A stretch of DNA of 6,952 nt from an uncultured Erysipelotrichaceae bacterium. Its GTDB lineage: Bacteria; Bacillota_I; Bacilli_A; Erysipelotrichales; Erysipelotrichaceae. Shown one piece after another: positions 1 through 6,625 of this stretch. The number at the start of each line of letters is the position of its first letter. Position 1 is the first letter of the stretch. Location of the stretch: positions 1-6,952 of the forward strand of contig CALBJM010000366.1 of NCBI GenBank assembly GCA_937893225.1, written 5' to 3'. Position numbers and translations under genes: made by a program. The notes under the pieces are model-generated. The model was not told the origin of the DNA, made no database searches, and was given only the letters and a program-made list of their open reading frames with translations.

Positions 1-1312
1 AACAGTGATACAGGCAGATGAAGATTACAGTGATACATCGTATTGGTCTAAGTATTGTGCAGATGCAAAGAATGGCAGTGGTTCTGCTTGTAAAGGCTAT
101 CGAACATACTTGGAAGAGCAAAAAGAAAAGGCTGAGAATGATTTGAAACAAATCGAAGCAGATCGAGCAAAAATTGCGGAAGATTTGGAAAAGTATGACG
201 CGCAATTGAAAGATTATCAAGCAAAGATTTCTGATTTAGAGGTGCAGATTACAAAGAAACAGTCTGAAATCGATGCAAAGCAAGAAGAAATTGATGCAAA
301 ACAGGCAGATATTGATGCAACACAGAAAGAGGTGGATGCATTAAAGGCAAAAGTGAAGTCGCGTATGATCAATGGGCAGTCGACCATGCGTATTTCAAAG
401 TATACAGATATTTTGATGGGGGCTTCTACTTTTGAAGAGTTTATTCGCATAGCGAATGGTTTGAATTCTATTTCTCAGTATGATGAAAATACGTTGGATC
501 AATTAGCAGAATTGATTAATAAATTAAATACAGAGAAACAAGAATTGGAAAATGCGAAGAATGAGCTTGTAGCCGCAAAAGAAGATTTGCAATATACACA
601 AGATCAATTGGAAATCAGTAAACAAGCTGTACAAGTTATTATTGATGAACAAGAGAAGAGAGCTGCAGAATTGGAAGCACAAGGTGATCAAATTTCTTCA
701 AATATTGATAATATTCGTAGTGCAATCAATAAGATCAATCTAGATGGCGTTGTTGCAGCAGAGGGTTGGACAAACCCAGTGCCAGGAGCTGTAAGAAGTG
801 CAGGTACTTGGAATTATCCTGGAGGTGGAAAACATCTCGGCTATGATTTTGCGGCTGCTGCTGGTACAACGATTCGTGCTGTAGCTAATGGTGTAGTGAT
901 CAATAGTGCAGATGGATGCGCATATGGCGGACTTGGTAGTTCTTGCCATGGTGTTGGTGGTTCGAATGGCGGTGGTAATCAAGTGTATTTGCTTGTTGTT
1001 GTAGGAGATACATTGTACGCTGTGAAGTATCTGCATATGCAGCTTGGTTCACCGATTGCGACGGGTACAAAAGTAAGTGGTGGTGACTATGTTGGGAAAG
1101 TTGGAACGACAGGAAATTCTTCTGGTCCACATTGTCATGTAGAAATATTTAAAATTGGTGCAGCGTCTGATTTTTCGACATATGCAAAGAATTGGAATGG
1201 TGATTTGACTTTTGGCTGTGGATGGGCTGGAAGTTATGATGGCTATGGTAGAAGATGTGAAGCTGGATATGGTATACCTTGTAGAATACGTCCAGAGTCT
1301 GTTTTTGGGTAA
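1..1312 (+). CDS. Secreted coiled-coil M23 peptidoglycan endopeptidase (EnvC/PcsB-like architecture), 5'-truncated by the window edge
   Basis: This is a cell-wall hydrolase predicted to cut peptide cross-links in peptidoglycan outside the cell. The reading frame is open to the left edge, and the first residues (TVIQA, then acidic DEDYSD) look like the end of a signal peptide. The GTG at 5 is therefore probably not the true start, and the N-terminus with its signal peptide is missing. Counting that GTG as residue 1, Glu/Lys/Gln-rich coiled coil covers about 35-120 and 160-245, separated by a short helical segment (RISKYTDILMGASTFEEF) like that in CwlO/PcsB-type proteins. The M23 (LytM) domain covers about 258-385. 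All zinc and catalytic positions are present: H277 and D281 (HLGYD), H344 (YLHMQ), H376 and H378 (GPHCH). Unlike EnvC, whose LytM domain is degenerate, it should be active itself. A Gly-rich insert (about 303-325) and a C-terminal tail carry Cys residues. It ends before a strong terminator. Coiled-coil M23 genes in Bacillota often follow ftsE-ftsX, so those genes may lie upstream (inference). Confidence 0.9.
   Translation, partial: TVIQADEDYSDTSYWSKYCADAKNGSGSACKGYRTYLEEQKEKAENDLKQIEADRAKIAEDLEKYDAQLKDYQAKISDLEVQITKKQSEIDAKQEEIDAKQADIDATQKEVDALKAKVKSRMINGQSTMRISKYTDILMGASTFEEFIRIANGLNSISQYDENTLDQLAELINKLNTEKQELENAKNELVAAKEDLQYTQDQLEISKQAVQVIIDEQEKRAAELEAQGDQISSNIDNIRSAINKINLDGVVAAEGWTNPVPGAVRSAGTWNYPGGGKHLGYDFAAAAGTTIRAVANGVVINSADGCAYGGLGSSCHGVGGSNGGGNQVYLLVVVGDTLYAVKYLHMQLGSPIATGTKVSGGDYVGKVGTTGNSSGPHCHVEIFKIGAASDFSTYAKNWNGDLTFGCGWAGSYDGYGRRCEAGYGIPCRIRPESVFG
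263..346 (+). repeat. Four tandem 21-base units encoding heptads of the coiled coil
   Basis: Four consecutive 21-base units encode SEIDAKQ, EEIDAKQ, ADIDATQ and KEVDALK (residues about 87-114 of the M23 hydrolase). The GATGCA core (Asp-Ala) recurs in every unit at the same phase, and the other positions have drifted. The pattern fits growth of a coiled-coil arm by duplication of heptad units. Similarity between units is lower at the outer ones, so this is an old or selection-maintained repeat rather than a fresh expansion. Confidence 0.75.
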
Positions 1313-1315
1313 TTG

Positions 1316-1324
1316 TGGTATGAT
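1316..1324 (+). promoter_or_regulatory. Possible extended -10 promoter (TGGTATGAT) for the S41 protease-uvrB transcript
   Basis: The sequence TGG-TATGAT matches the extended -10 form (TGN followed by a 5-of-6 match to TATAAT). It lies right after the M23 stop codon. No good -35 box is visible 16-18 bases upstream, which an extended -10 can tolerate. A start about 7 bases downstream would fall near 1331, inside the left arm of the terminator hairpin, so the new transcript would lack most of that arm and would not be stopped by it. In an A/T-rich region such a match can occur by chance, so confidence is low. Confidence 0.33.
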
Positions 1325-1326
1325 AG

Positions 1327-1348
1327 GGGAGCTTTTTAGCTCCCTTTT
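1327..1348 (+). terminator. Rho-independent terminator after the M23 hydrolase gene
   Basis: A perfect 7-base stem GGGAGCT/AGCTCCC (1327-1333 with 1338-1344) closes a TTTT loop and is followed at once by TTTT (1345-1348). The T-tract is short, so read-through into the protease gene is possible. It sits 15 bases before the next start codon, between two genes on the same strand, so it could act as a full stop or as a partial attenuator between hydrolase and protease. Confidence 0.85.
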
Positions 1349-1362
1349 GTGAAGAGGTTTGT

Positions 1363-2910
1363 ATGGAAGAAAAGAAAGAAAATGAAAACAAAGAAAACGA
1401 AGACAAAGAAGCGTTTAAAACGATTTCTTTGAAGCGATATGTTTGGCCAGATGAAGCTGCACTAAAAGAAGAAAAGAAAAAGAACAAGAAATTGAAGAAA
1501 GTACTTGTTGGCAGTGTTGTAGCTGCAGTTTTATTTGGTTGGTTTGGTGGATCAATTTTGCCATATGGTTTTACAAGTGGTCTTAGAAATATGATTCGTC
1601 GTGGCATGACGATGAGTTCTTCCAAGAAAATTCAGGAAACATTAGATATCATGGAAAATGATTGGTATTTTTCAAAAGATATCAATAATATTGATGATAG
1701 ACTGACAGACCAGGCAGTGAGTGGTATTACAACAAACGCTGAAGATAAGCATACAGAATATATGAGTAAAGATGAAATGGAGTCTTTTACGCAGTCTATT
1801 AATCGAAATTATGTTGGTATTGGTGTGCAATATATTAACACGGATGGTACCGCAATCATCGAGAAAGTGTATAAAAATACACCTGCAGAAGAGGCTGGTG
1901 TTAAACCTGGAGATATTTTGTTTTCTGTAGATGGCGTAGAAATGTCTGGTAAGACATCTGATGAAATCAAAAAGGCTGTACAAGGTGAGGCTGGTAGTGT
2001 TGTAACGATTGGTTTTATTCGTAATGGCAAGCATATTGCATTAGATATCAAGCGTGCAGAAGTTTCTTCAACAGTGTATGGAGAAATGAAAGATGATAAT
2101 ATTGCGTATTTGCAATTGTATCAATTTGGATCTACTACACCAGACGAAGTGAAAAGTTACTTGGATGATTTCGAAAGTGCTTCAGGCTTGATCATTGATT
2201 TAAGAGATAATGGTGGTGGATACTTGGATTCTGTTTCTGGTGTGTCTTCTTGTTTCTTGCCTAAAGGTACAAAAGTTATGTCACAAGAATTTGCTAATGG
2301 TGATACAACTGAAACAGATACAAAAGAAGAGCAGTATTCTAAAATCAAAAATATTGTGATTCTTGTTAATGAAAATACAGCAAGTGCAGCGGAAGTATTG
2401 ACACTTGCATTAAAGCAACAAAGAGACGATGTGAAAATCATTGGAACAACTACATATGGCAAAGGTACTGTACAAGTTAGTAAGACATTTGATGATGGTT
2501 CGGCAATCAAGTATACAACAAGTAAGTGGTTGTCTCCGGATGGAACTTGGGTCAATGGCGTTGGTATTACACCAGATGAAGAAGTTCGTTTGCACGATGT
2601 TTTTTATCAGAGTTTTACAAACATGGAAGATGAAGATTCATATACTGTAGATAGTGTATCTGCATCGATTTCTGATGCGCAACTTTGCTTAGACTATCTT
2701 GGATATAGTGTAGATAGAAATGATGGCTATTTTTCACAAGCTACCGCAGATGCTCTAAAACAATACAAAGAAGATCACAATCTTTCTTCCAATGAAACAT
2801 TGGACAAAGAAACGTATGACAGTCTACGTTCTCAAGTGATTTTAGATTGGAATACAAGTAGTACACATGATCTACAGCTAAAACAAGCAGAGGAAGAGTT
2901 ACATGGATGA
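1363..2910 (+). CDS. Membrane-anchored S41 C-terminal processing protease (CtpA/CtpB-type) with PDZ and peptidoglycan-binding domains
   Basis: This is a serine protease of the carboxy-terminal processing family, expected to cut or degrade exported or membrane proteins on the outer side of the membrane. The 515-residue product has a charged Lys/Glu-rich cytoplasmic segment (1-46), one membrane helix (about 47-65) and a PDZ domain (about 148-232, with YVGIGV and a GVKPGDIL carboxylate-loop region). The S41 core (about 240-410) contains LRDNGGGYL, the nucleophile S341 (ENTASAAE), the general base K367 (TYGKGTVQ) and the supporting Q371. The S-K-Q set is complete. Residues about 432-492 form a C-terminal PG_binding_1-type domain (YSVDRNDGYFSQATADALKQ), as in Bacillus Ctp proteins. 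The chosen ATG has GAAGAGG 5 bases upstream. The gene follows a terminator and overlaps uvrB by 8 bases. Beside the M23 gene, a role in controlling wall hydrolases is plausible, but the substrate cannot be read from sequence. Confidence 0.94.
   Translation: MEEKKENENKENEDKEAFKTISLKRYVWPDEAALKEEKKKNKKLKKVLVGSVVAAVLFGWFGGSILPYGFTSGLRNMIRRGMTMSSSKKIQETLDIMENDWYFSKDINNIDDRLTDQAVSGITTNAEDKHTEYMSKDEMESFTQSINRNYVGIGVQYINTDGTAIIEKVYKNTPAEEAGVKPGDILFSVDGVEMSGKTSDEIKKAVQGEAGSVVTIGFIRNGKHIALDIKRAEVSSTVYGEMKDDNIAYLQLYQFGSTTPDEVKSYLDDFESASGLIIDLRDNGGGYLDSVSGVSSCFLPKGTKVMSQEFANGDTTETDTKEEQYSKIKNIVILVNENTASAAEVLTLALKQQRDDVKIIGTTTYGKGTVQVSKTFDDGSAIKYTTSKWLSPDGTWVNGVGITPDEEVRLHDVFYQSFTNMEDEDSYTVDSVSASISDAQLCLDYLGYSVDRNDGYFSQATADALKQYKEDHNLSSNETLDKETYDSLRSQVILDWNTSSTHDLQLKQAEEELHG
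2890..2896 (+). promoter_or_regulatory. Ribosome binding site of uvrB inside the end of the protease gene
   Basis: GAGGAAG lies 6 bases before the uvrB ATG at 2903 and within the last codons of the protease gene. Ribosomes finishing the protease (stop 2908-2910) are placed over the uvrB start, which suggests translational coupling. It also supports ATG 2903 as the true start, because the product then begins with the normal UvrB N-terminus (FELVSPFQPTGDQP). Confidence 0.7.
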
Positions 2911-4879
2911 AAAATTTGAACTTGTGTCTCCATTTCAACCAACTGGTGATCAGCCACATGCAATAGAAGAATTGTGCAAGCAGATTCAAGACGGAAAGAA
3001 AGAAATGGTTTTAGAAGGTGCTACAGGTACTGGTAAAACATTTACAATGGCAAATATTATTGCCAAAATGAATCGACCAACACTTGTTTTTTCACACAAT
3101 AAAACATTGGCAGGACAATTGTATTCAGAATTCAAAGAATTATTTCCGCATAATCGTGTGGAATTCTTTGTATCAAATTTCGATTATTATCAACCAGAGG
3201 CGTATGTACCAAAAAATGATATGTATATCGAAAAAACGGCCGCAATCAATGAAGAATTAGATATGTTTCGTGAATCAACGCTGAATTCTCTATTAGAGAG
3301 AAGAGATACGATCGTCGTGGCGTCTGTTGCTTGTATCTATGCAGCAAGTGATCCTATTGAGTACAAAAATATGTTTATGACGATTCGTGTTGGAGAGACA
3401 TATGATAGAAATACATTATTGAAGAAACTGATAGAATTACAATATACAAGAAATGATATGGAACAAAGTCGTGGTACGATCCGCGTGCGTGGAGATGTTT
3501 TAGAATTGACGCCATCTTATACAGATCAATTCAACATTCGTATTGAGATGTTTGGAGATGAAATTGATCGCATTACAGAAATTGATCCACTTACAGGTAA
3601 AACTATCAATGCCTATCAGTTCTATAATATTTTCCCAGCTTCAGGCTATGCAAGAAGTAAAGCTACGATGTTGCGTGCGTGTGATGCCATTGAAGCAGAA
3701 CTAGAAGATCGTTTGAAGTATTTTAAAGATAATAATAAATTGTTAGAAGCAGAAAGATTGGAACAAAGAACAAGGTTTGATTTAGAAGCATTGCGTGAAA
3801 ATGGGTATTGTTCAGGTATTGAAAACTATTCTATGCACATTGATGGCAGAAAACCTGGACAGCGTCCTTGGAATTTGTTTGATTATTTTCCGAAAGATTT
3901 TTTGATGTTTGTGGATGAGTCACATGTTTCTTTGCCTCAGATTCGTGGTATGTTCAATGGAGATCGACAGAGAAAGACAGTGCTTGTAGACTATGGGTTT
4001 CGTTTGCCGAGTGCTTTAGATAATCGTCCTATGACATTTGAAGAATTTGAAGGCATGACAAATCAAGTTGTATATTGTTCTGCAACACCAGGTGATTATG
4101 AGCTAGAAAAGGTAGATCACCATGTCACAGAGCAAATCATTCGTCCAACAGGTTTGTTAGATCCATTGATTACTGTGAAGCCAACAAAAGGACAAATTGA
4201 CGATATTTCTGAGAGTTTGAGTGAAAGAATCAAGCGTGGAGAGCGAGTATTGATTACAACTTTGACGGTGCGTATGGCAGAAGACTTGACGGAATACTTG
4301 CAGGAAAGAGGGTTCCATATAGCATATTTGCATCATGAAACAAAAACACTTGAAAGAACACAAGTAATTCAAGACTTACGTGTTGGTAAAGTGGATGCCA
4401 TTGTTGGTATCAACTTATTGCGAGAAGGTTTGGACATACCGGAAGTTTCGTTGGTTTGTATATTGGATGCCGATAAAGAAGGCTTCTTAAGATCACAACG
4501 CTCTTTGATTCAAACAATTGGTAGAGCTGCGCGTAATGAACATGGTGAAGTGTATATGTATGCAGATACGATTACAGAATCTATGCGTATTGCGATAGAA
4601 GAAACAGAGCGTAGAAGAAAGATCCAGGAAGCTTACAATACTGCACATGGTATTACACCACATACTGTAGTGAAGAAAGTAGATGAAGTGATTCGTGGCA
4701 AAGAGACAAAAGAGATGGCTGCGAAGTATATGTTGAAGAAACATAAGAGTGGTAAGCAGGAGAAGTCTAAATTGATAGAAAATATGCGTGCAGAGATGAA
4801 AGAAGCAGCTGCACATTTGGATTTTGAAAGGGCTGCAGAGTTGCGCGATATGATTTATGAATTGCAGTCAGAAGATTAG
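2903..4879 (+). CDS. uvrB: Excinuclease ABC subunit UvrB
   Basis: UvrB is the damage-verifying helicase of nucleotide excision repair. UvrA loads it onto damaged DNA; it checks the lesion with ATP-driven strand separation, then recruits UvrC to cut both sides. It acts in the cytoplasm. The 658-residue product has the family's usual length and all hallmarks: the Q-tip N-terminus (QPTGDQP, 12-18), Walker A GATGTGKT (39-46) and the beta-hairpin region (YYQPEAYVP, 95-103) that inserts between the DNA strands. Also present are Walker B-type DESH (338-341), helicase motifs SATPGDYE (393-400) and VGINLLREGLDIPE (501-514), motif VI QTIGRAARN (537-545), and a C-terminal UVR domain (about 624-656) for UvrC contact. 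It starts inside the protease gene. In many Bacillota uvrA follows directly; here an aminotransferase follows, so UvrA must be encoded elsewhere. No SOS (LexA-type) box was noticed just upstream, where only coding sequence lies. Confidence 0.98.
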   Translation: MDEKFELVSPFQPTGDQPHAIEELCKQIQDGKKEMVLEGATGTGKTFTMANIIAKMNRPTLVFSHNKTLAGQLYSEFKELFPHNRVEFFVSNFDYYQPEAYVPKNDMYIEKTAAINEELDMFRESTLNSLLERRDTIVVASVACIYAASDPIEYKNMFMTIRVGETYDRNTLLKKLIELQYTRNDMEQSRGTIRVRGDVLELTPSYTDQFNIRIEMFGDEIDRITEIDPLTGKTINAYQFYNIFPASGYARSKATMLRACDAIEAELEDRLKYFKDNNKLLEAERLEQRTRFDLEALRENGYCSGIENYSMHIDGRKPGQRPWNLFDYFPKDFLMFVDESHVSLPQIRGMFNGDRQRKTVLVDYGFRLPSALDNRPMTFEEFEGMTNQVVYCSATPGDYELEKVDHHVTEQIIRPTGLLDPLITVKPTKGQIDDISESLSERIKRGERVLITTLTVRMAEDLTEYLQERGFHIAYLHHETKTLERTQVIQDLRVGKVDAIVGINLLREGLDIPEVSLVCILDADKEGFLRSQRSLIQTIGRAARNEHGEVYMYADTITESMRIAIEETERRRKIQEAYNTAHGITPHTVVKKVDEVIRGKETKEMAAKYMLKKHKSGKQEKSKLIENMRAEMKEAAAHLDFERAAELRDMIYELQSED

Positions 4880-4891
4880 CGTGTGTAAAAT
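4862..4891 (+). promoter_or_regulatory. Weak candidate promoter before the aminotransferase gene
   Basis: TAAAAT (4886-4891) is a 5-of-6 match to the -10 consensus, with TTGCAG (4862-4867) 18 bases upstream as a poor -35 (only TTG conserved). It would allow the aminotransferase-regulator pair to be expressed apart from uvrB. The 38-base gap after uvrB has no terminator, so read-through is equally possible. Direct copies of TAGTG (4891-4895 and 4897-4901) lie just downstream, but no clear regulator-binding palindrome is seen. Confidence 0.2.
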
Positions 4892-4917
4892 AGTGTTAGT
4901 GAATAGAGGACAACACA

Positions 4918-6096
4918 ATGATAGATTATGAAAAAATACAAGCAAAAGCTGCTTTAGATATGCGACCAAGTGGGATTCGAAAGTTTTTCGCATTAGCTTC
5001 GGAAATCCCAGACTGTATTTCACTTGGTGTAGGTGAACCGGATTTTCAAACGCCTTGGTCTATTCGTGAATCTGCAATTCATTCTTTGGAAATCGGTAGA
5101 ACAAAGTACACATCAAATGCAGGATTACTTCCTTTAAGAACAGAAATTACAAATTTTATGGCTAGAAAATATGATTTGCATTATGATCCAGACCAAGTTT
5201 TAGTGACAGTTGGTGGTTCTGAAGCAATTGATTTAGCCATCCGCATGCTTGTTGAACCAGGGGATGAAGTTATTATTCCGGAACCTTGCTATGTTTCGTA
5301 TGAACCTATTACGACTTTAACTGGTGGAGTGCCTGTACATATTCAGTGTACAGAAGAAAATCAATTTCGCATAACGCCAGGACAGATACGAAATGCTTTA
5401 ACAGAAAAAACAAAATTACTAGTGCTTTCTTATCCGAATAATCCAACAGGTGCAGTTTTGCGGCATGAAGATCTTGTTGGAATCGCAGAAGTATTGAAAG
5501 ATACAGATGTAATCGTGTTATCTGATGAAATATATGCAGAACTTGTATATGGAAATGAAAAATATGAGTCTATTGCTTCTATTGAAGGTATGAAAGAAAG
5601 AACGATCGTTGTTAATGGTTTTTCAAAGTCCTTTTCTATGACTGGTTGGAGACTAGGGTATGCGGTTGGTCCGCAAAAATTAATTGATACGATGACGAAA
5701 ATTCATCAATCGTGTATCATGTGTTCTCCTACAACTTCTCAATATGCTGGTATCACAGCACTAAAAGAATGTGATGAAGATATCAAAAACATGCGTGAAG
5801 AATATGATTTTAGACGTAAGTATTGTGTGAGAAAATTGAATGAAATGGGGTTGCATACATTTGAGCCTCGTGGTGCGTTTTATGTTTTTCCGAATATTAC
5901 AAGTAGTGGATTGAATAGTGATGAATTTTGTATGCAATTGTTAAAAAAGAAGAACGTAGCAATTGTTCCAGGTACGGCTTTTGGAAATAGTGGAGAAGGG
6001 TTTGCGAGAATATCGTATGCCTATTCCTTAGAACATTTACAGACGGCTTTAGGTAGAATTGAAGAATTCTTACATGAATTAAAGGGAGAAGAATAA
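4918..6096 (+). CDS. Class I/II PLP-dependent aminotransferase, YugH/AlaT-like
   Basis: This fold-type I, pyridoxal-phosphate-dependent aminotransferase moves an amino group between an amino acid and a 2-oxo acid in the cytoplasm. The 392-residue length is usual for the family. Visible hallmarks are SGIRKFF and LGVGEPDF near the N-terminus, the PLP phosphate-binding GGSEA (99-103) and NNPTG with N175. D203, which pairs with the PLP ring nitrogen, and Y206 lie in SDEIYAEL; the Schiff-base lysine K237 lies in GFSKSFSMTGWRLGY; and R364 (FARIS) binds the substrate carboxylate. The N-terminal wording (ISLGVGEPDFQTPW) resembles Bacillus YugH/AlaT, an alanine-forming transaminase, more than PatA, but this is recall rather than an alignment. 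Aspartate or aromatic substrates remain possible. The ATG has AGAGGA 7 bases upstream. The stop overlaps the next ATG (TAATG), coupling it to a Lrp/AsnC regulator; the same pairing occurs at yugG-yugH, which supports the alanine assignment. Confidence 0.92.
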   Translation: MIDYEKIQAKAALDMRPSGIRKFFALASEIPDCISLGVGEPDFQTPWSIRESAIHSLEIGRTKYTSNAGLLPLRTEITNFMARKYDLHYDPDQVLVTVGGSEAIDLAIRMLVEPGDEVIIPEPCYVSYEPITTLTGGVPVHIQCTEENQFRITPGQIRNALTEKTKLLVLSYPNNPTGAVLRHEDLVGIAEVLKDTDVIVLSDEIYAELVYGNEKYESIASIEGMKERTIVVNGFSKSFSMTGWRLGYAVGPQKLIDTMTKIHQSCIMCSPTTSQYAGITALKECDEDIKNMREEYDFRRKYCVRKLNEMGLHTFEPRGAFYVFPNITSSGLNSDEFCMQLLKKKNVAIVPGTAFGNSGEGFARISYAYSLEHLQTALGRIEEFLHELKGEE

Positions 6097-6587
6097 TGGA
6101 TACAAATAAGTTGATAGATCTTTTGATAGATGATCCTCGAATAACAGTTACAAGTTTGGCAGATATTTTGAATGAAAGTGAAGAAAGTATCGATGGAGAA
6201 ATCAAAAGACTTGAAAATGATAAAGTGATTTGTGGATATCATACAGTGATCAACTGGGATAAAGCAAACAAAGATCATGTAGATGCCATCATTGGTGTGC
6301 AAGCGTCTAGTGAACGCGGCTTTGGATATGACAAAATTGCTGAGAAAATTGCGCGTTTTCCAGAAGTTTCTTCTTTGTATTTAATGAGCGGAAACTATGA
6401 ATTTTTTGTGAGCGTAAATGCAAAAACAATGCGTGAAGTAGCAGATTTTGTTGGTGAAAAGTTAGCGCCAATTGAAGGTGTTTCAGGTACGATGACAATG
6501 TTTGTGTTGAAAAAGTATAAAGTGCATGGTGTTGCATTGGATATGGAAAGTGAAGTTAAGGACGATCGACAAATCGTATCTGCATAA
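6096..6587 (+). CDS. Lrp/AsnC-family transcriptional regulator (YugG/AlaR-like)
   Basis: This is a small DNA-binding regulator that senses amino acids and typically forms dimers to octamers or larger rings. The 163-residue product has an N-terminal winged helix-turn-helix (about 3-52; LADILNESEESIDGEIKRLE spans the helices, followed by the wing ICGYHTVIN) and a C-terminal RAM effector domain (about 63-142), with VSSLYLMSGNYEFFVSV holding the usual Gly-containing turn near the ligand site. The tail (DDRQIVSA) resembles tails I recall in AsnC proteins encoded beside aminotransferases. The ATG overlaps the aminotransferase stop by 1 base, and AAAGGGAG lies 7 bases upstream. Such regulators commonly control the adjacent metabolic gene in response to its product, so control of the aminotransferase (perhaps by alanine) is a reasonable inference. 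It ends in tandem in-frame stops (TAATAA), then a terminator. Confidence 0.94.
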   Translation: MDTNKLIDLLIDDPRITVTSLADILNESEESIDGEIKRLENDKVICGYHTVINWDKANKDHVDAIIGVQASSERGFGYDKIAEKIARFPEVSSLYLMSGNYEFFVSVNAKTMREVADFVGEKLAPIEGVSGTMTMFVLKKYKVHGVALDMESEVKDDRQIVSA

Positions 6588-6588
6588 T

Positions 6589-6616
6589 AACAGTATCTTT
6601 GTGATACTGTTTTTTT
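6589..6616 (+). terminator. Rho-independent terminator after the AsnC-family regulator
   Basis: A perfect 9-base stem AACAGTATC/GATACTGTT (6589-6597 with 6603-6611) closes a 5-base loop TTTGT and runs straight into a T-tract (6612-6616, extending the TT at the end of the stem). It begins within the second stop codon after the regulator. It marks the end of the transcript that includes the aminotransferase pair and, if there is read-through, the protease and uvrB as well. Confidence 0.92.
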
Positions 6617-6625
6617 GGAGGGAGC

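Noticed and set aside
5..7. GTG as the real start codon of the M23 hydrolase
   Set aside because: The frame remains open to the window edge, no ribosome binding site can be seen, and starting here would leave a secreted enzyme without a signal peptide.
263..346. Tandem 21-base units as a CRISPR-like or mobile repeat
   Set aside because: The units are in frame, contiguous without spacers, and encode coiled-coil heptads; protein structure explains them.
1149..1625. Minus-strand open frame of 158 codons with a Phe-rich stretch
   Set aside because: It lies opposite the Lys/Glu-rich N-terminus of the S41 protease and the end of the hydrolase. The Phe/Ser run is just the complement of AAG/GAA codons, and there is no ribosome binding site or domain.
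2441..2650. Plus-strand 69-codon frame inside the S41 gene
   Set aside because: It is out of frame within the conserved catalytic region of the protease, and its product has no recognisable features.
4893..4916. Inverted GTGTT/AACAC around the aminotransferase ribosome binding site, as a riboswitch or regulator site
   Set aside because: It is only a 5-base stem with a 14-base loop, unremarkable in an A/T-rich leader, and a 38-base gap is too short for a known riboswitch.
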